Origin: an uncultured Bacteroidales bacterium
Lineage (GTDB): Bacteria; Bacteroidota; Bacteroidia; Bacteroidales; Muribaculaceae
Assembly (NCBI GenBank): GCA_902772455.1
Contig: CACYAW010000004.1
Location: 1 to 64,000 of the forward strand
Reading direction: 5' to 3'
DNA: 64,000 nt
Under the pieces are notes generated by a model. The model worked only from the letters and a program-made list of their open reading frames with translations. It had not been told where the DNA came from and searched no databases. The translations under genes were made by a program, and so were the position numbers. Positions 32,197-41,490 of the stretch are shown here, piece by piece (position 1 is the first letter of the stretch; every line of letters begins with the position of its first letter).

Positions 32197-34542
32197 TTAC
32201 CTGATGATTCTGATTGTTGCCTGAGGCGTACCCGTAGCGGTGGGAGCTGCGCCTTGAGCAGCATAGATATTGTAAGTCCCTGTTGCCACTCGCTCACCAT
32301 TGGTAGCGCTGCAGTCCCACAGGGCACTTCCCGTTACAGGACCCAGCTGAGTCACGATATGGCCTTCACGGTCTGTGATGGTGATATAGGTATTCTCCAT
32401 CAGGCCGGCAATTTTCACATAACCCGTGAAGTCGGGCTCGACCGGATCGGGGAAGGCATACATCTCGTCATAACTCAGTGCGGCGGCATCACCCTCGGCA
32501 ATGTACTCAGCAAATCCGTTGTCGGTGAATACATACACACGTTCATTCACCGTGTCACACTCTACCGAATAAACCACGTTGCTGGGCAGGTCACTGTTTT
32601 CTGACGTGAAATGGTTGTAAACCTCGCTACCGTCTGGCGAAACAAAATACACACCATCGTCGGTGGCCAGCCACTTCTTGTTATCACGGGTAACGCCAAC
32701 GTCATACACACAGTAGCCGTCACACAGAGTTCCCTTGCCCTCGGTGGATTTGGTCACAAACGGACGCATAGCCCTGGGCTGCTCGTCAAACACCACATCA
32801 GGGTCAAACATATAGACGCCTCCAGTATGGCCAACCCACACATTACCGTCATTATCCTGCTCCATATGGTTAATATAGGTCCAATCCACCTGACGGTCAT
32901 TCTGGTCAATGAAACGGCTTATGCTCACCAAGCGATAGTTGTTGATGGTAGGATCCACCTCACCGTTGTCCCAGCAGAACAATAGGGCCGATCCGTCAGC
33001 ATTGGGATAATCGCCATCGGTGTACATCTTGACATTATTCTTCCGGCTCACCAAGAAACGGGAGCGCTGCATGTCGCCTGTATTAAGGGACTGCATGCCA
33101 CTGGGAACGAACCAATCAGATTTGCTAGCTGAAGTCTTGGCAAATTTGTCGGCAGGCAATACGGCTACAGGTGCCGAGGCCAAGCCGTAAGAGCTAACCA
33201 CCCACAAATTGCCGTATTTGTCAAATGCGGGAGTGGGTTTTAGTGAGGCAATATGAGCATTGGAACTGGTATAAGTGGTTTTCAAAGCGTTATCGGTTAC
33301 CTTGTGAATACCCTTGCTCCAGCTAGCGCGGACGTAAGTAGTCGGCATCAGCGGGCTGAATTCAAAAGCATAAGCACCACCAGCAGCAGAGTAGGCCGTA
33401 GCAGTGGACCATTTCGTGCCATTATAGGTATTGATGACATTAGCAATGGATGTCGAGTTGTTATTGATTTTGGCAATCGGTCCCGAAACTGCGGCATAGA
33501 GCAGGTTCATGGTTGCATTATACTTCAACCAGTAAGGCAAGGATGTGGTCAACGAATTGATCTTGTAATACGACGTGGATCCGCTGATATGAAGTCCATT
33601 AGCATCGTTAAGCCATACAGTGCCATCACCATAGGGATCTATTGTCGCAAAGCCCACAGCCGATCCTTGCTTGGTCGCCGTCTGGCCTGTTGCATCAATA
33701 GTGTAGTAGTAAGACTGACCAGCAAAGTTGGCAAGGTAGCCCGTTGGTGTCTTCTGAACACATGTGGGGAGGGCACTCACCAGACTCGTCATTACAGGAG
33801 CACCCGAAGCGAAACTATAGTAGTAAAGCTTTGAACTGCACATCAAGAATGCAGCGTTGTCATCTATCGGGAACAACTTTCCACCTGTGAAAGTACCGCT
33901 CTTTTTGGTATAAGTATTAATTGGGTCAATCGCATCAGGGTCACCATAATAAACATAACTGTTGGTCAAAATTACCAGACGATTGCCGATTCGTGCCACT
34001 GAGTTGACACAAAGATTACTGCTCACAGCAACATCTCTGACGATCGACAGCGTCGACTCGTCGATGACAGCAAATCCATATCCCATGGCAACGTATGCCC
34101 TACCACCGGTAAAGGTGATATCACGGATACTCTTGCCTTCATAAGCGATCAAACCTTTTTCTTCGTCAAATGAATAGTTGTGCACAGTGGCCACAGCATC
34201 CTTGACACGATTAATATTCGTCACCTTGCCGTCAGCGTCAATCACGTCAATATTGGAGCTGGCATAAGCCACAAACAACAGCCTGTTTTCCCAATCATAG
34301 TATATCTGGGAAATCTGGTTGTCTGACAACTTGTTCTGGCGGTTCAATGCGGCCGTCTTCAATGTGGCTTTATCAAACATGAATAAGCGGTCACTATTCA
34401 AGTAATAAATCTTGTCGCCGGTATCAAAGACGTTTTGAATTCTACTGGTCACATAGTAATTGTGGATTTTCCATGTGCTCGCACTGGCAGTAGCGATTGC
34501 CATCACCACGAGCATCAGGAAAAATAACTGTCTTTTTTTCAT
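32197..34542 (-). CDS. PorZ-like beta-propeller protein (paralogue 3)
   Basis: 781 residues. Signal peptide KKRQLFFLMLVVMAIATASA. Propeller 1 (KIYYLNSDRLFMFDKATLKT, ISQIYYDWENRLLFVAYASS, VAMGYGFAVIDESTLSIV), propeller 2 (VWVGHTGGVYMFDP; KWLATDDGVYFVSPDGSEV) and a CTD-like domain (YAFPDPVEPDFTGYVKIAGL, ending TIRIIR). It is the closest relative of paralogue 2; differences concentrate in the segment at about residues 240-330 and a few loops, which suggests that those faces carry specificity (inference). No promoter is seen in the 64 bases upstream, so it is probably read together with paralogue 4. Confidence 0.82.
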   Translation of the reverse strand: MKKRQLFFLMLVVMAIATASASTWKIHNYYVTSRIQNVFDTGDKIYYLNSDRLFMFDKATLKTAALNRQNKLSDNQISQIYYDWENRLLFVAYASSNIDVIDADGKVTNINRVKDAVATVHNYSFDEEKGLIAYEGKSIRDITFTGGRAYVAMGYGFAVIDESTLSIVRDVAVSSNLCVNSVARIGNRLVILTNSYVYYGDPDAIDPINTYTKKSGTFTGGKLFPIDDNAAFLMCSSKLYYYSFASGAPVMTSLVSALPTCVQKTPTGYLANFAGQSYYYTIDATGQTATKQGSAVGFATIDPYGDGTVWLNDANGLHISGSTSYYKINSLTTSLPYWLKYNATMNLLYAAVSGPIAKINNNSTSIANVINTYNGTKWSTATAYSAAGGAYAFEFSPLMPTTYVRASWSKGIHKVTDNALKTTYTSSNAHIASLKPTPAFDKYGNLWVVSSYGLASAPVAVLPADKFAKTSASKSDWFVPSGMQSLNTGDMQRSRFLVSRKNNVKMYTDGDYPNADGSALLFCWDNGEVDPTINNYRLVSISRFIDQNDRQVDWTYINHMEQDNDGNVWVGHTGGVYMFDPDVVFDEQPRAMRPFVTKSTEGKGTLCDGYCVYDVGVTRDNKKWLATDDGVYFVSPDGSEVYNHFTSENSDLPSNVVYSVECDTVNERVYVFTDNGFAEYIAEGDAAALSYDEMYAFPDPVEPDFTGYVKIAGLMENTYITITDREGHIVTQLGPVTGSALWDCSATNGERVATGTYNIYAAQGAAPTATGTPQATIRIIR

Positions 34543-34606
34543 ATCGTGTTACTTTATTATATTTCTTACAAGGATTTCCAGGATTATCATTGCCTCACAC
34601 GGACCA

Positions 34607-36967
34607 TCACCTGATAATCAAAATTGTACGCAAAGGATTATCAGTCACGACAGGCTGTGAGCCTTGAGCGGCATAGATGTTGTAAACGCCTGTTGGAACA
34701 AAATGGCCGTCTGGACCGCAAGTGTCCCACAAGACGCTACCCATTGCCGGGCCTAATTGAGCGACGATATGGCCTTCACGGTCAGTGATGGTGACATAGG
34801 AATTATCCATCAGTCTGGCAATCTTTACGTAGCCAGTGAAGTCAGGATCTACTGGATTGGGATAAACGTACACATCATCAAAGCTAAACGCAGGCGCATC
34901 ACCCAGAGCGACATACTCGGCAAAGCCATTGTCGGTATACACATATACACGACCGTTAACCGTATCACATTCCACCGAGTAAACCATATTGCTGGGCAAA
35001 TCACTGTTATCGGTCGTGAAGTGGTTATACACCTCGGTGCCGTCTGGTGACACGAAGTACACGCCATCGTCAGTGGCCAGCCACTTGTTGTTACCCTTGT
35101 CAACACCCATGTCATAGACGCAATAGCCTTCGCACAAGATTCCTTTACCCTCGACCGAACGGGTCACAAAGGGACGCATGGCTCTGGGAAGCTCGTCAAA
35201 CACCATTTCAGGGTAAAACATGAACACACCCTTGCTGTGGCATACCCATATATTACCATCATTATCCTGCTCCATATGGTTAATGTAAGTCCAGTCCACC
35301 TGACGGTCATCCTGATCAATGAAACGGGTAAGGTTCACCAAGCGGTAATTATCAACGGTTGGATCGGCATCGCCATTGTCCCAGCAGAAGATTTCACCTT
35401 GACCTTCACGATTTGGATGATCGCCATCTGTAAATATCTTTACATTATTCTTCTTGCTCACCACAAAACGGGAGCGCTGCATTTTTCCAGTGTAAAGACT
35501 TGATAGAGTGCTCGGCACAAACCAGTCAGTTTTTTTTATAGTAGCTTTAGCGAATTTTGCGGCTGGAAGCACTGCGGCTGTGGGAATAACACCCAACTCA
35601 CTGCTGACACTCAGATAGGAACTGACAACCCACAGATTGCCGTAGTTGTCAAAAGCAGGTGTAGGCTTGGTGCCGCCAATGGGGGCATTGGCCTTGATAA
35701 AGGTGGTTTTGAGTACATTATTTGTCACCTTGCAAATGCCATTGCTCCAACTGGAACGGACGTAGGTCGTAGAATCCAACGGACTGAATTCAAAACCATA
35801 GCTGGCAAGAAAAGTCGGATTGACCGTGGCATTGGTCCACTGTGCTCCATCATAGACATTAACCACGTTTGGGTTAGTCATGGGATTATTATTAATCAAA
35901 GCGATGGGGCCCGAAGCGGCGACATATAGCAGATTCATTGACGCATTGTATTTCAACCAGTAGGGCTGGTCGGTGGTCAATGAGTTAATCTGGTAGTATT
36001 CGGTAGAGCCATTGATGTGCAAGCCGTTAGCATCATTCATCCACACAGTGCCGTCACCTAGGGGGTCTGACGTGGCAAAGCCAACTTCTGAACCCTGTTT
36101 TGTGGGCGTCTTGCCAGCCGAGTCAAATGTGTAATAGAACGATTTGCCTGCAAAGTTTGCGATATAGCCAGTGGGAGTCTTTTGAACACAGGTGGCTGCT
36201 TCATTGACAAGTCTTGTAAATGAAGGCGCCCCTGATGAGAAATCAAAATACAATATACTTGATGTACCTAATAGAAATGCCGAATGGTCATCAATAGGGT
36301 ACATCTTATACCCTGTATAGGTACCGCTTCTCTTAGCAAATGTGTTGATGGGGTCTTCGGCATTGGGATCACCATAATAACAATATGAATCACTCAAAAT
36401 GACCAGATACTCACCTATCATGGCCACAGAATGGACGCAAACGGTATTACGCACTACGACATCGCGCAAAATTGTGAGCGTTGCTTCATCAAGCACTGCA
36501 AAGCCATAGCCCATAGCAATATACGCCTTGCCACCTGAGAAAGTGATGTCACGGATTGATTTGCCCTCATAGCTGGTTAATTCGCCATTCTTGAGGGTGT
36601 ATTTGTGCACCTCGACCACTGCATCTTTTACGCAGTTGATATTGGTCACTTTACCTGCCTCATCAATCACATCAAGATTGGAATTGGCATAGGCCACAAA
36701 TAGCAATTTATTCTCCCAGTCGTAAAATATCTGAGAAATTTGGTTGTCAGACAACAAATTCTGTCGGCTGAGGGATATCGTTGATTCTGTCGTCTTATCA
36801 AACTGGAACAAGCGGCCGCTGTTCAGGTAATAAATCTTGTCGCCCGTGTCAAAGACGTTCTGGATTTTCTCCTTCACATAATAGTTATGCATCTTCCAAG
36901 TGCTGGCATTGGCAGCCGCAATGGCCATCACCAGAAGCATTAGTAAAACTAAATGTTTTTTTACCAT
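34607..36967 (-). CDS. PorZ-like beta-propeller protein (paralogue 4)
   Basis: 786 residues. Signal peptide VKKHLVLLMLLVMAIAAANA. Same domain order as paralogues 2 and 3 (KIYYLNSGRLFQFDKTTEST; ISQIFYDWENKLLFVAYANS; IWVCHSKGVFMFYPEMVF; KWLATDDGVYFVSPDGTEV) with a CTD-like end (VYPNPVDPDFTGYVKIARLM, ending TILIIR). It is more diverged than paralogues 2 and 3 are from each other, and has an extra stretch in the second propeller (SSYLSVSSELGVIPTAAVLP). It seems to be the first gene of the transcript that continues into paralogue 3. Confidence 0.82.
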   Translation of the reverse strand: MVKKHLVLLMLLVMAIAAANASTWKMHNYYVKEKIQNVFDTGDKIYYLNSGRLFQFDKTTESTISLSRQNLLSDNQISQIFYDWENKLLFVAYANSNLDVIDEAGKVTNINCVKDAVVEVHKYTLKNGELTSYEGKSIRDITFSGGKAYIAMGYGFAVLDEATLTILRDVVVRNTVCVHSVAMIGEYLVILSDSYCYYGDPNAEDPINTFAKRSGTYTGYKMYPIDDHSAFLLGTSSILYFDFSSGAPSFTRLVNEAATCVQKTPTGYIANFAGKSFYYTFDSAGKTPTKQGSEVGFATSDPLGDGTVWMNDANGLHINGSTEYYQINSLTTDQPYWLKYNASMNLLYVAASGPIALINNNPMTNPNVVNVYDGAQWTNATVNPTFLASYGFEFSPLDSTTYVRSSWSNGICKVTNNVLKTTFIKANAPIGGTKPTPAFDNYGNLWVVSSYLSVSSELGVIPTAAVLPAAKFAKATIKKTDWFVPSTLSSLYTGKMQRSRFVVSKKNNVKIFTDGDHPNREGQGEIFCWDNGDADPTVDNYRLVNLTRFIDQDDRQVDWTYINHMEQDNDGNIWVCHSKGVFMFYPEMVFDELPRAMRPFVTRSVEGKGILCEGYCVYDMGVDKGNNKWLATDDGVYFVSPDGTEVYNHFTTDNSDLPSNMVYSVECDTVNGRVYVYTDNGFAEYVALGDAPAFSFDDVYVYPNPVDPDFTGYVKIARLMDNSYVTITDREGHIVAQLGPAMGSVLWDTCGPDGHFVPTGVYNIYAAQGSQPVVTDNPLRTILIIR

Positions 36968-37052
36968 AGTGCGATCTTAGTTCTATAATCAATAATACTC
37001 AGTACACTGATTCACAGGGGGATAAGCATCAATAAGCGAACTTTACCCTCTG

Positions 37053-37074
37053 AATCAAACCCTAAAATTATAAA
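37053..37074 (-). promoter_or_regulatory. Conserved leader/promoter-like block of PorZ-like paralogue 4
   Basis: Counterpart of 32029-32050 with two differences; the -7 box reads TAATTTTA instead of TAACTTTG. It lies 86 bases before the start codon, as in paralogue 2. Confidence 0.45.
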
Positions 37075-37142
37075 ATAAAAACGTAAAAAACCGTTTTTAG
37101 CCCAAAGTAGGCCCTAATTTTTTTCTTAAAAATTGCTAAAGC

Positions 37143-37188
37143 AAAAATCCTGGGGCACGATGCCATTTGGCGATCAATGCCCCAGGAT
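37143..37188 (-). terminator. lysS terminator
   Basis: ATCCTGGGGCA (37147-37157) pairs with TGCCCCAGGAT (37178-37188), 11 perfect pairs, and on the minus strand a run of five T follows. It lies 38 bases after the lysS stop. Confidence 0.88.
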
Positions 37189-37225
37189 AGGGAATGATGT
37201 CAAAATATCTTATCTGAGATGGCTG

Positions 37226-38977
37226 TCACTCCTGCCCTGCATTAGTTGCAGCGGCAGCCTCGACCCATTTCTTGACCTCGTCAACGACAGGCACTTTGTA
37301 GCCCAGCTTGTACTTCTTGTTGATGTCGAGCAAATCTTGGAACAGTTTGCCGGGTTTCTCCAGCGCACCCAGCGCAGCAACGGTCAGGAAACCGGCCTTC
37401 TGGATAGGAGCTACCCATTCCTCGGGGATGCCCAGTGTGGTGAATGCCTCGACCTTGTCGCGGGCGGGCACCTTCTCGGGGCGCATCTGCGGGAACAGGA
37501 GCACGTCCTGGATGTAGCTGTTACCGGTCATGAGCATCACCAGACGGTCGATGCCAATGCCGATGCCACTCGTGGGAGGCATGCCATACTGCAGGGCACG
37601 CAGGAAGTCCTGGTCGATGACCATGGCCTCGTCGTCACCCTTATCGGCCAGGCGCATCTGCTCCTTGAAGCGCTCCTCCTGGTCGATGGGGTCGTTGAGC
37701 TCGCTGTATGCATTGGCCAGCTCCTTGCCGTTAACCATCAGCTCAAAGCGTTCGGTCAGGCCTGGCTTAGTGCGGTGCATCTTGGTCAGCGGCGACATCT
37801 CGACGGGATAGTCGATGATGAAGGTGGGCTGGATGAAAGTGCCCTCACAGAACTCGCCGAAGATTTCGTCAATCAGCTTGCCCTTGCCCATGGTGTCGTC
37901 AATCTCGAGATTCAATGCCTTGCACACCTCGCGGATCTCGTCCTCGCTCTTGCCTTCCAGGTCATAGCCCGTCTTCTCCTTGATGGCGTCGAGGATGGGA
38001 AGGCGACGGTAAGGTGCCTTGAAACTGATGACCTGACCGTCGATCTCGGTCTCGGGTTTACCGTTGACAGCGGTACAGATCGTCTCAAGCAGATTCTCGG
38101 TGAACGACATCATCCAGTTATAGTCCTTGTACTGCACGTACAGCTCCATGCAGGTGAACTCGGGATTATGGTTGCGGTCCATACCCTCGTTGCGGAAGTT
38201 CTTGCCAATCTCATACACGCCCTCGAAGCCGCCCACAATCAGACGTTTGAGGTAGAGCTCGGTAGCGATACGCATATACATGGGGATATTCAACGCATTG
38301 AAGTGGGTGATAAACGGACGGGCCGTTGCACCACCGGCGATGGCCTGGAGAGTCGGGGTCTCAACCTCGGTATAGCCGGCATCGTCGAGCACCTGTCGCA
38401 TGGTCTTAACAACCTGAGCACGCTTCAGGAAAGTCTCCTTAACGCCCTTGTTCACCACCAGGTCGACATAGCGCTGGCGGTAACGCATCTCAGGATCCTC
38501 AAACGCGTCATAGGTCACACCGTCCTTCTCCTTGACAACGGGCAGCGGTTTCAATGACTTGCTCAACAGTTTGAGTGACTGGGCATGGACACTGATCTCT
38601 CCCGTTTGGGTGCGGAAGACGTAACCCTCCACGCCGACGAAGTCGCCCATGTCAAGCAACTTCTTGAACACGGTGTTATACAGCTCCTTGTCCTCGTCGG
38701 GGCACAGGTCGTCACGGCTCACATACACCTGGATGCGGCCACGCGAATCCTGCAACTCAAAGAAGGATGCCTTGCCCATGATGCGGCGGTTCATCATACG
38801 TCCGGCAATGCTCACCTGGCGCGGCTCGTCATCATCTTTGAAGTTGGCCACGATCTCGTCACTATAGGCATTCACCACATACTCAGCAGCGGGATAAGGG
38901 TTGATGCCCATTCCCTTGAGCGTCTCCAAACTGTTGCGGCGAATAATCTCTTGTTCGCTTAATTCAAGTACATTCAT
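37226..38977 (-). CDS. lysS: Lysyl-tRNA synthetase, class II
   Basis: 583 residues. It charges tRNA-Lys. An N-terminal OB anticodon-binding domain (about 50-150, [20 protein letters not shown]) precedes the class II core: motif 1 with [18 protein letters not shown], motif 2 [15 protein letters not shown] and motif 3 [12 protein letters not shown]. After the core comes an extension of about 75 residues ([20 protein letters not shown]..., Ala/Lys-rich end), which Bacteroidetes LysRS proteins commonly carry and E. coli lacks. It has its own promoter box and terminator. Confidence 0.97.
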   Translation of the reverse strand: MNVLELSEQEIIRRNSLETLKGMGINPYPAAEYVVNAYSDEIVANFKDDDEPRQVSIAGRMMNRRIMGKASFFELQDSRGRIQVYVSRDDLCPDEDKELYNTVFKKLLDMGDFVGVEGYVFRTQTGEISVHAQSLKLLSKSLKPLPVVKEKDGVTYDAFEDPEMRYRQRYVDLVVNKGVKETFLKRAQVVKTMRQVLDDAGYTEVETPTLQAIAGGATARPFITHFNALNIPMYMRIATELYLKRLIVGGFEGVYEIGKNFRNEGMDRNHNPEFTCMELYVQYKDYNWMMSFTENLLETICTAVNGKPETEIDGQVISFKAPYRRLPILDAIKEKTGYDLEGKSEDEIREVCKALNLEIDDTMGKGKLIDEIFGEFCEGTFIQPTFIIDYPVEMSPLTKMHRTKPGLTERFELMVNGKELANAYSELNDPIDQEERFKEQMRLADKGDDEAMVIDQDFLRALQYGMPPTSGIGIGIDRLVMLMTGNSYIQDVLLFPQMRPEKVPARDKVEAFTTLGIPEEWVAPIQKAGFLTVAALGALEKPGKLFQDLLDINKKYKLGYKVPVVDEVKKWVEAAAATNAGQE

Positions 38978-39015
38978 TATTATATCCTTTCTGATGTCGT
39001 TTTTATTTCAAAGCG

Positions 39016-39023
39016 CAAAGGTA
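39016..39023 (-). promoter_or_regulatory. -7 box of lysS
   Basis: TACCTTTG on the minus strand, 38 bases before the lysS ATG; it fits TAnnTTTG. No clear -33 TTTG. Confidence 0.5.
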
Positions 39024-39064
39024 GTAAAAATAGTTCGTTAGTCGATAGTTTGCCACCAAGTTTA

Positions 39065-40075
39065 TCACTTGACGACTTTCTTGTAGCGTTTGCCCAAGAG
39101 GAAAGGAAGGTAACGCTCGATGAACAAAGCCAAGGGATAGAGCACCGCCATGACAACGAGTGCAATAACGATCTTGAAGAGGATGCTGTCATCGAGGACA
39201 GCAGGTCCCAGCAACTTGGCAGCGACAATCTTGATGACGCCGATAAGGTAGTTCTGCAAGGCCAGATAGGTGATGCCAGTGATGGCAACGGTCTGCGCTA
39301 TGCGACTCGTGCCACACCGGTCCTCCAAACACTTGCACACGGCTGTGTAGAAGGGCAGCACCAGAATGACAGCCTCGGGGGCAAGAACGTAGGCCACTGC
39401 CCGGTCGATCGTCAATGGTGCTATGATAAGGAAACCCAGTCCCATCACCGCCAACAGAACCCACAACAGGGAGCGCGCCGATGTGGAGAATTCAAATTTG
39501 TCCACCAACGGGCGGCAGCAGTTACCAAAGGCATAGATGGGCATATACAGGAAGGCCTTGTCAAGATTCCAATAGCGGAACCAGGGCACATCGGGCATCA
39601 CGAGCAGCCCCAAACTCAGCAACAGCGCCACAACAAGTGGCAAATAGCCTGACAAATACCGCTTTATCGGGTAATAGATGACCTGCATGGTGAACAAGGC
39701 GGCCAGGAACCAGAAAGGACCTAACACGACGTCGGGAGTGCCCTGGACGAACTGCCACAGGGGAGTGAGCACGTCAATAGCCTGTTCCTCAGGGCCTGCC
39801 ATGCGGCGGCCAACGGCAAGCCACAGGGCATAGAAAATAATGAAAAATGTAGTGTAAGGCACCAGAATCTGGCGGGCCCGATGTCCTAGAAATGTAAAGA
39901 AATCCTTCTGCTTGGCGATATTGAACAGATAGCCCGCGGCAAAGAAAAAAACCGGTGCCCCCATATTGAACAGGGCCACCTCATGGGCATTATCATAGCG
40001 TGGCGGCGTGTGGTACACAACCACCAGCGTCATCGCAAAGAACTTAATATAATCAAGCCAGGCCTGTCGCTTCAT
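39065..40075 (-). CDS. Acyltransferase family 3 membrane protein
   Basis: 336 residues with ten membrane helices. The family start is clear: RQAWLDYIKFFAMTLVVVYH, with the conserved Asp and the catalytic-type His at the end of helix 1, then FNMGAPVFFFAAGYLF with the SG/AG-rich second helix and HRARQILVPYTTFF. Acyltransferase-3 proteins move acetyl or other acyl groups to sugars, LPS or small molecules across the membrane. The acceptor cannot be told. It stands between lysS and serS and has no obvious partner; a 25-base inverted repeat lies upstream. Confidence 0.9.
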   Translation of the reverse strand: MKRQAWLDYIKFFAMTLVVVYHTPPRYDNAHEVALFNMGAPVFFFAAGYLFNIAKQKDFFTFLGHRARQILVPYTTFFIIFYALWLAVGRRMAGPEEQAIDVLTPLWQFVQGTPDVVLGPFWFLAALFTMQVIYYPIKRYLSGYLPLVVALLLSLGLLVMPDVPWFRYWNLDKAFLYMPIYAFGNCCRPLVDKFEFSTSARSLLWVLLAVMGLGFLIIAPLTIDRAVAYVLAPEAVILVLPFYTAVCKCLEDRCGTSRIAQTVAITGITYLALQNYLIGVIKIVAAKLLGPAVLDDSILFKIVIALVVMAVLYPLALFIERYLPFLLGKRYKKVVK

Positions 40076-40089
40076 TACCTCTCTATCAA

Positions 40090-40162
40090 AACTACGAATT
40101 ACACAAATTAAACTAATTATCTATTACAAGGATTTTTAGTTTAATTCGCGTAATTCGTAGTT
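40090..40162. repeat. Long imperfect inverted repeat (REP-like)
   Basis: Arms 40090-40114 and 40138-40162 are 25 bases each with two mismatches, around a 23-base spacer. The arm text (AACTACGAATTAC...) resembles palindromes that recur between Bacteroidetes genes. It lies between serS and the acyltransferase gene and could act as terminator or mRNA stabiliser. Confidence 0.75.
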
Positions 40163-40173
40163 GGTTCCTATCG

Positions 40174-41445
40174 TCAGTCGATGATGTCAAAACCAGTGTA
40201 ACGCTGCAGGGCGGCAGGGATGCGGATACCCTCAGGCGTCTGGTTGTTCTCGAGCAGGGCGGCTACGATGCGCGGCAGAGCCAGTGCCGAGCCGTTGAGG
40301 GTGTGGCACAGGTGGGTCTTCTTGTCGTCACCACGGTAGCGGCACTTCAGGCGGTTGGCCTGATAAGTCTCGAAGTTGGAAACGCTGCTCACCTCGAGCC
40401 AGCGCTGCTGGGCTGCCGACCATACCTCAAAGTCGAAGGTAATGGCACTGGTGAAGCTCATGTCGCCACCGCACAGGCGCAGGATGTGCCACGGCAGTTC
40501 CAGTTTCTCGAGCAGACCCTGGACGTGGTCCTTCATCTCCTCGAGGGCGGCATAGGAATCCTCGGGCTTCTCGATGCGCACAATCTCCACCTTGTCAAAC
40601 TGGTGCAGACGGTTCAGGCCGCGCACGTCCTTACCGTAGGAACCGGCCTCACGGCGGAAACATGCCGAGAATGCGCAGTTCTTCTTGGGCAGCTCATCCT
40701 GCGGGATGATGACGTCGCGGTACATGTTGGTCACGGGCACCTCGGCAGTGGGAATCAGGTAGAAGTTGTCCACTTGGCAGTGGTACATCTGGCCTTCCTT
40801 GTCGGGCAGCTGACCCGTTCCCAGACCTGAAGCCTCGTTGACAACAAAGGGAGGCTCGATCTCTACATAGCCTGCCTTGCCAGCCTCGTCGAGGAAGAAC
40901 TGTACGAGGGCACGCTGCAAGCGGGCACCCTTGCCTACATAGACAGGGAAGCCTGCACCCGTAATCTTCACGCCCAGGTCAAAGTCAATCAGGTTGTATT
41001 TCTTGGCCAAGTCCCAATGAGGAAGGGCATCCTCGGGCAATTCGGGCATCTTGCCGCCGGTTTTCTCGACCACGTTGTCCTCGGCAGTGCGGCCCTCAGG
41101 CACACCGCTATAGGGCACATTGGGCACACTCAGCAGAATCTCGGTAATCTCGTCCTGGGCGGCGCTCAGGTTGTCGTCAATCTCCTTGTTGGCGGTCTTA
41201 AGCGATGCTACTTGAGCCTTGACGTTTTCGGCCTCTTCACGGTTACCCTGTTTCATCAGGGCACCGATCTGTGCGGCCATTTTATTGAGTACAGCGGCGT
41301 TGTCGTCGCGTTGTTTTTGCAGTGCACGGCGCTGCTTGTCCAGTTCCACGATGCGCATGATGGGTTCGCGACCGTCAAACTGCTTGACGGCGAGGCGGCG
41401 AATCACCTCCTCGGGGTCCTGGTTGATGAGTTGTAATGTCAGCAT
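40174..41445 (-). CDS. serS: Seryl-tRNA synthetase
   Basis: 423 residues, normal length. The N-terminal arm (about 25-105) is a long antiparallel coiled coil for tRNA-Ser (LDKQRRALQKQRDDNAAVLN ... VKAQVASLKTANKEIDDNLS). The class II core has the TAEVPVTNMYRDVI segment, motif 2 FSACFRREAGSYGKDVRGLN and motif 3 LNGSALALPRIVAALLEN. It lies 36 bases after yqeY in the same orientation, so it may be expressed from the end of the dcw transcript. Confidence 0.97.
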   Translation of the reverse strand: MLTLQLINQDPEEVIRRLAVKQFDGREPIMRIVELDKQRRALQKQRDDNAAVLNKMAAQIGALMKQGNREEAENVKAQVASLKTANKEIDDNLSAAQDEITEILLSVPNVPYSGVPEGRTAEDNVVEKTGGKMPELPEDALPHWDLAKKYNLIDFDLGVKITGAGFPVYVGKGARLQRALVQFFLDEAGKAGYVEIEPPFVVNEASGLGTGQLPDKEGQMYHCQVDNFYLIPTAEVPVTNMYRDVIIPQDELPKKNCAFSACFRREAGSYGKDVRGLNRLHQFDKVEIVRIEKPEDSYAALEEMKDHVQGLLEKLELPWHILRLCGGDMSFTSAITFDFEVWSAAQQRWLEVSSVSNFETYQANRLKCRYRGDDKKTHLCHTLNGSALALPRIVAALLENNQTPEGIRIPAALQRYTGFDIID

Positions 41446-41448
41446 TTT

Positions 41449-41490
41449 AGTTTCTAGTTTCTAGTCCCTAGTTTCTGGTTTTTAGTTCTG
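41449..41490. repeat. Heptamer array AGTTTCT-like, six units
   Basis: Units AGTTTCT, AGTTTCT, AGTCCCT, AGTTTCT, GGTTTTT, AGTTCTG fill the spacer between yqeY and serS and run into the yqeY stop codon and its last two codons. Length changes here could alter spacing upstream of serS. Confidence 0.75.
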
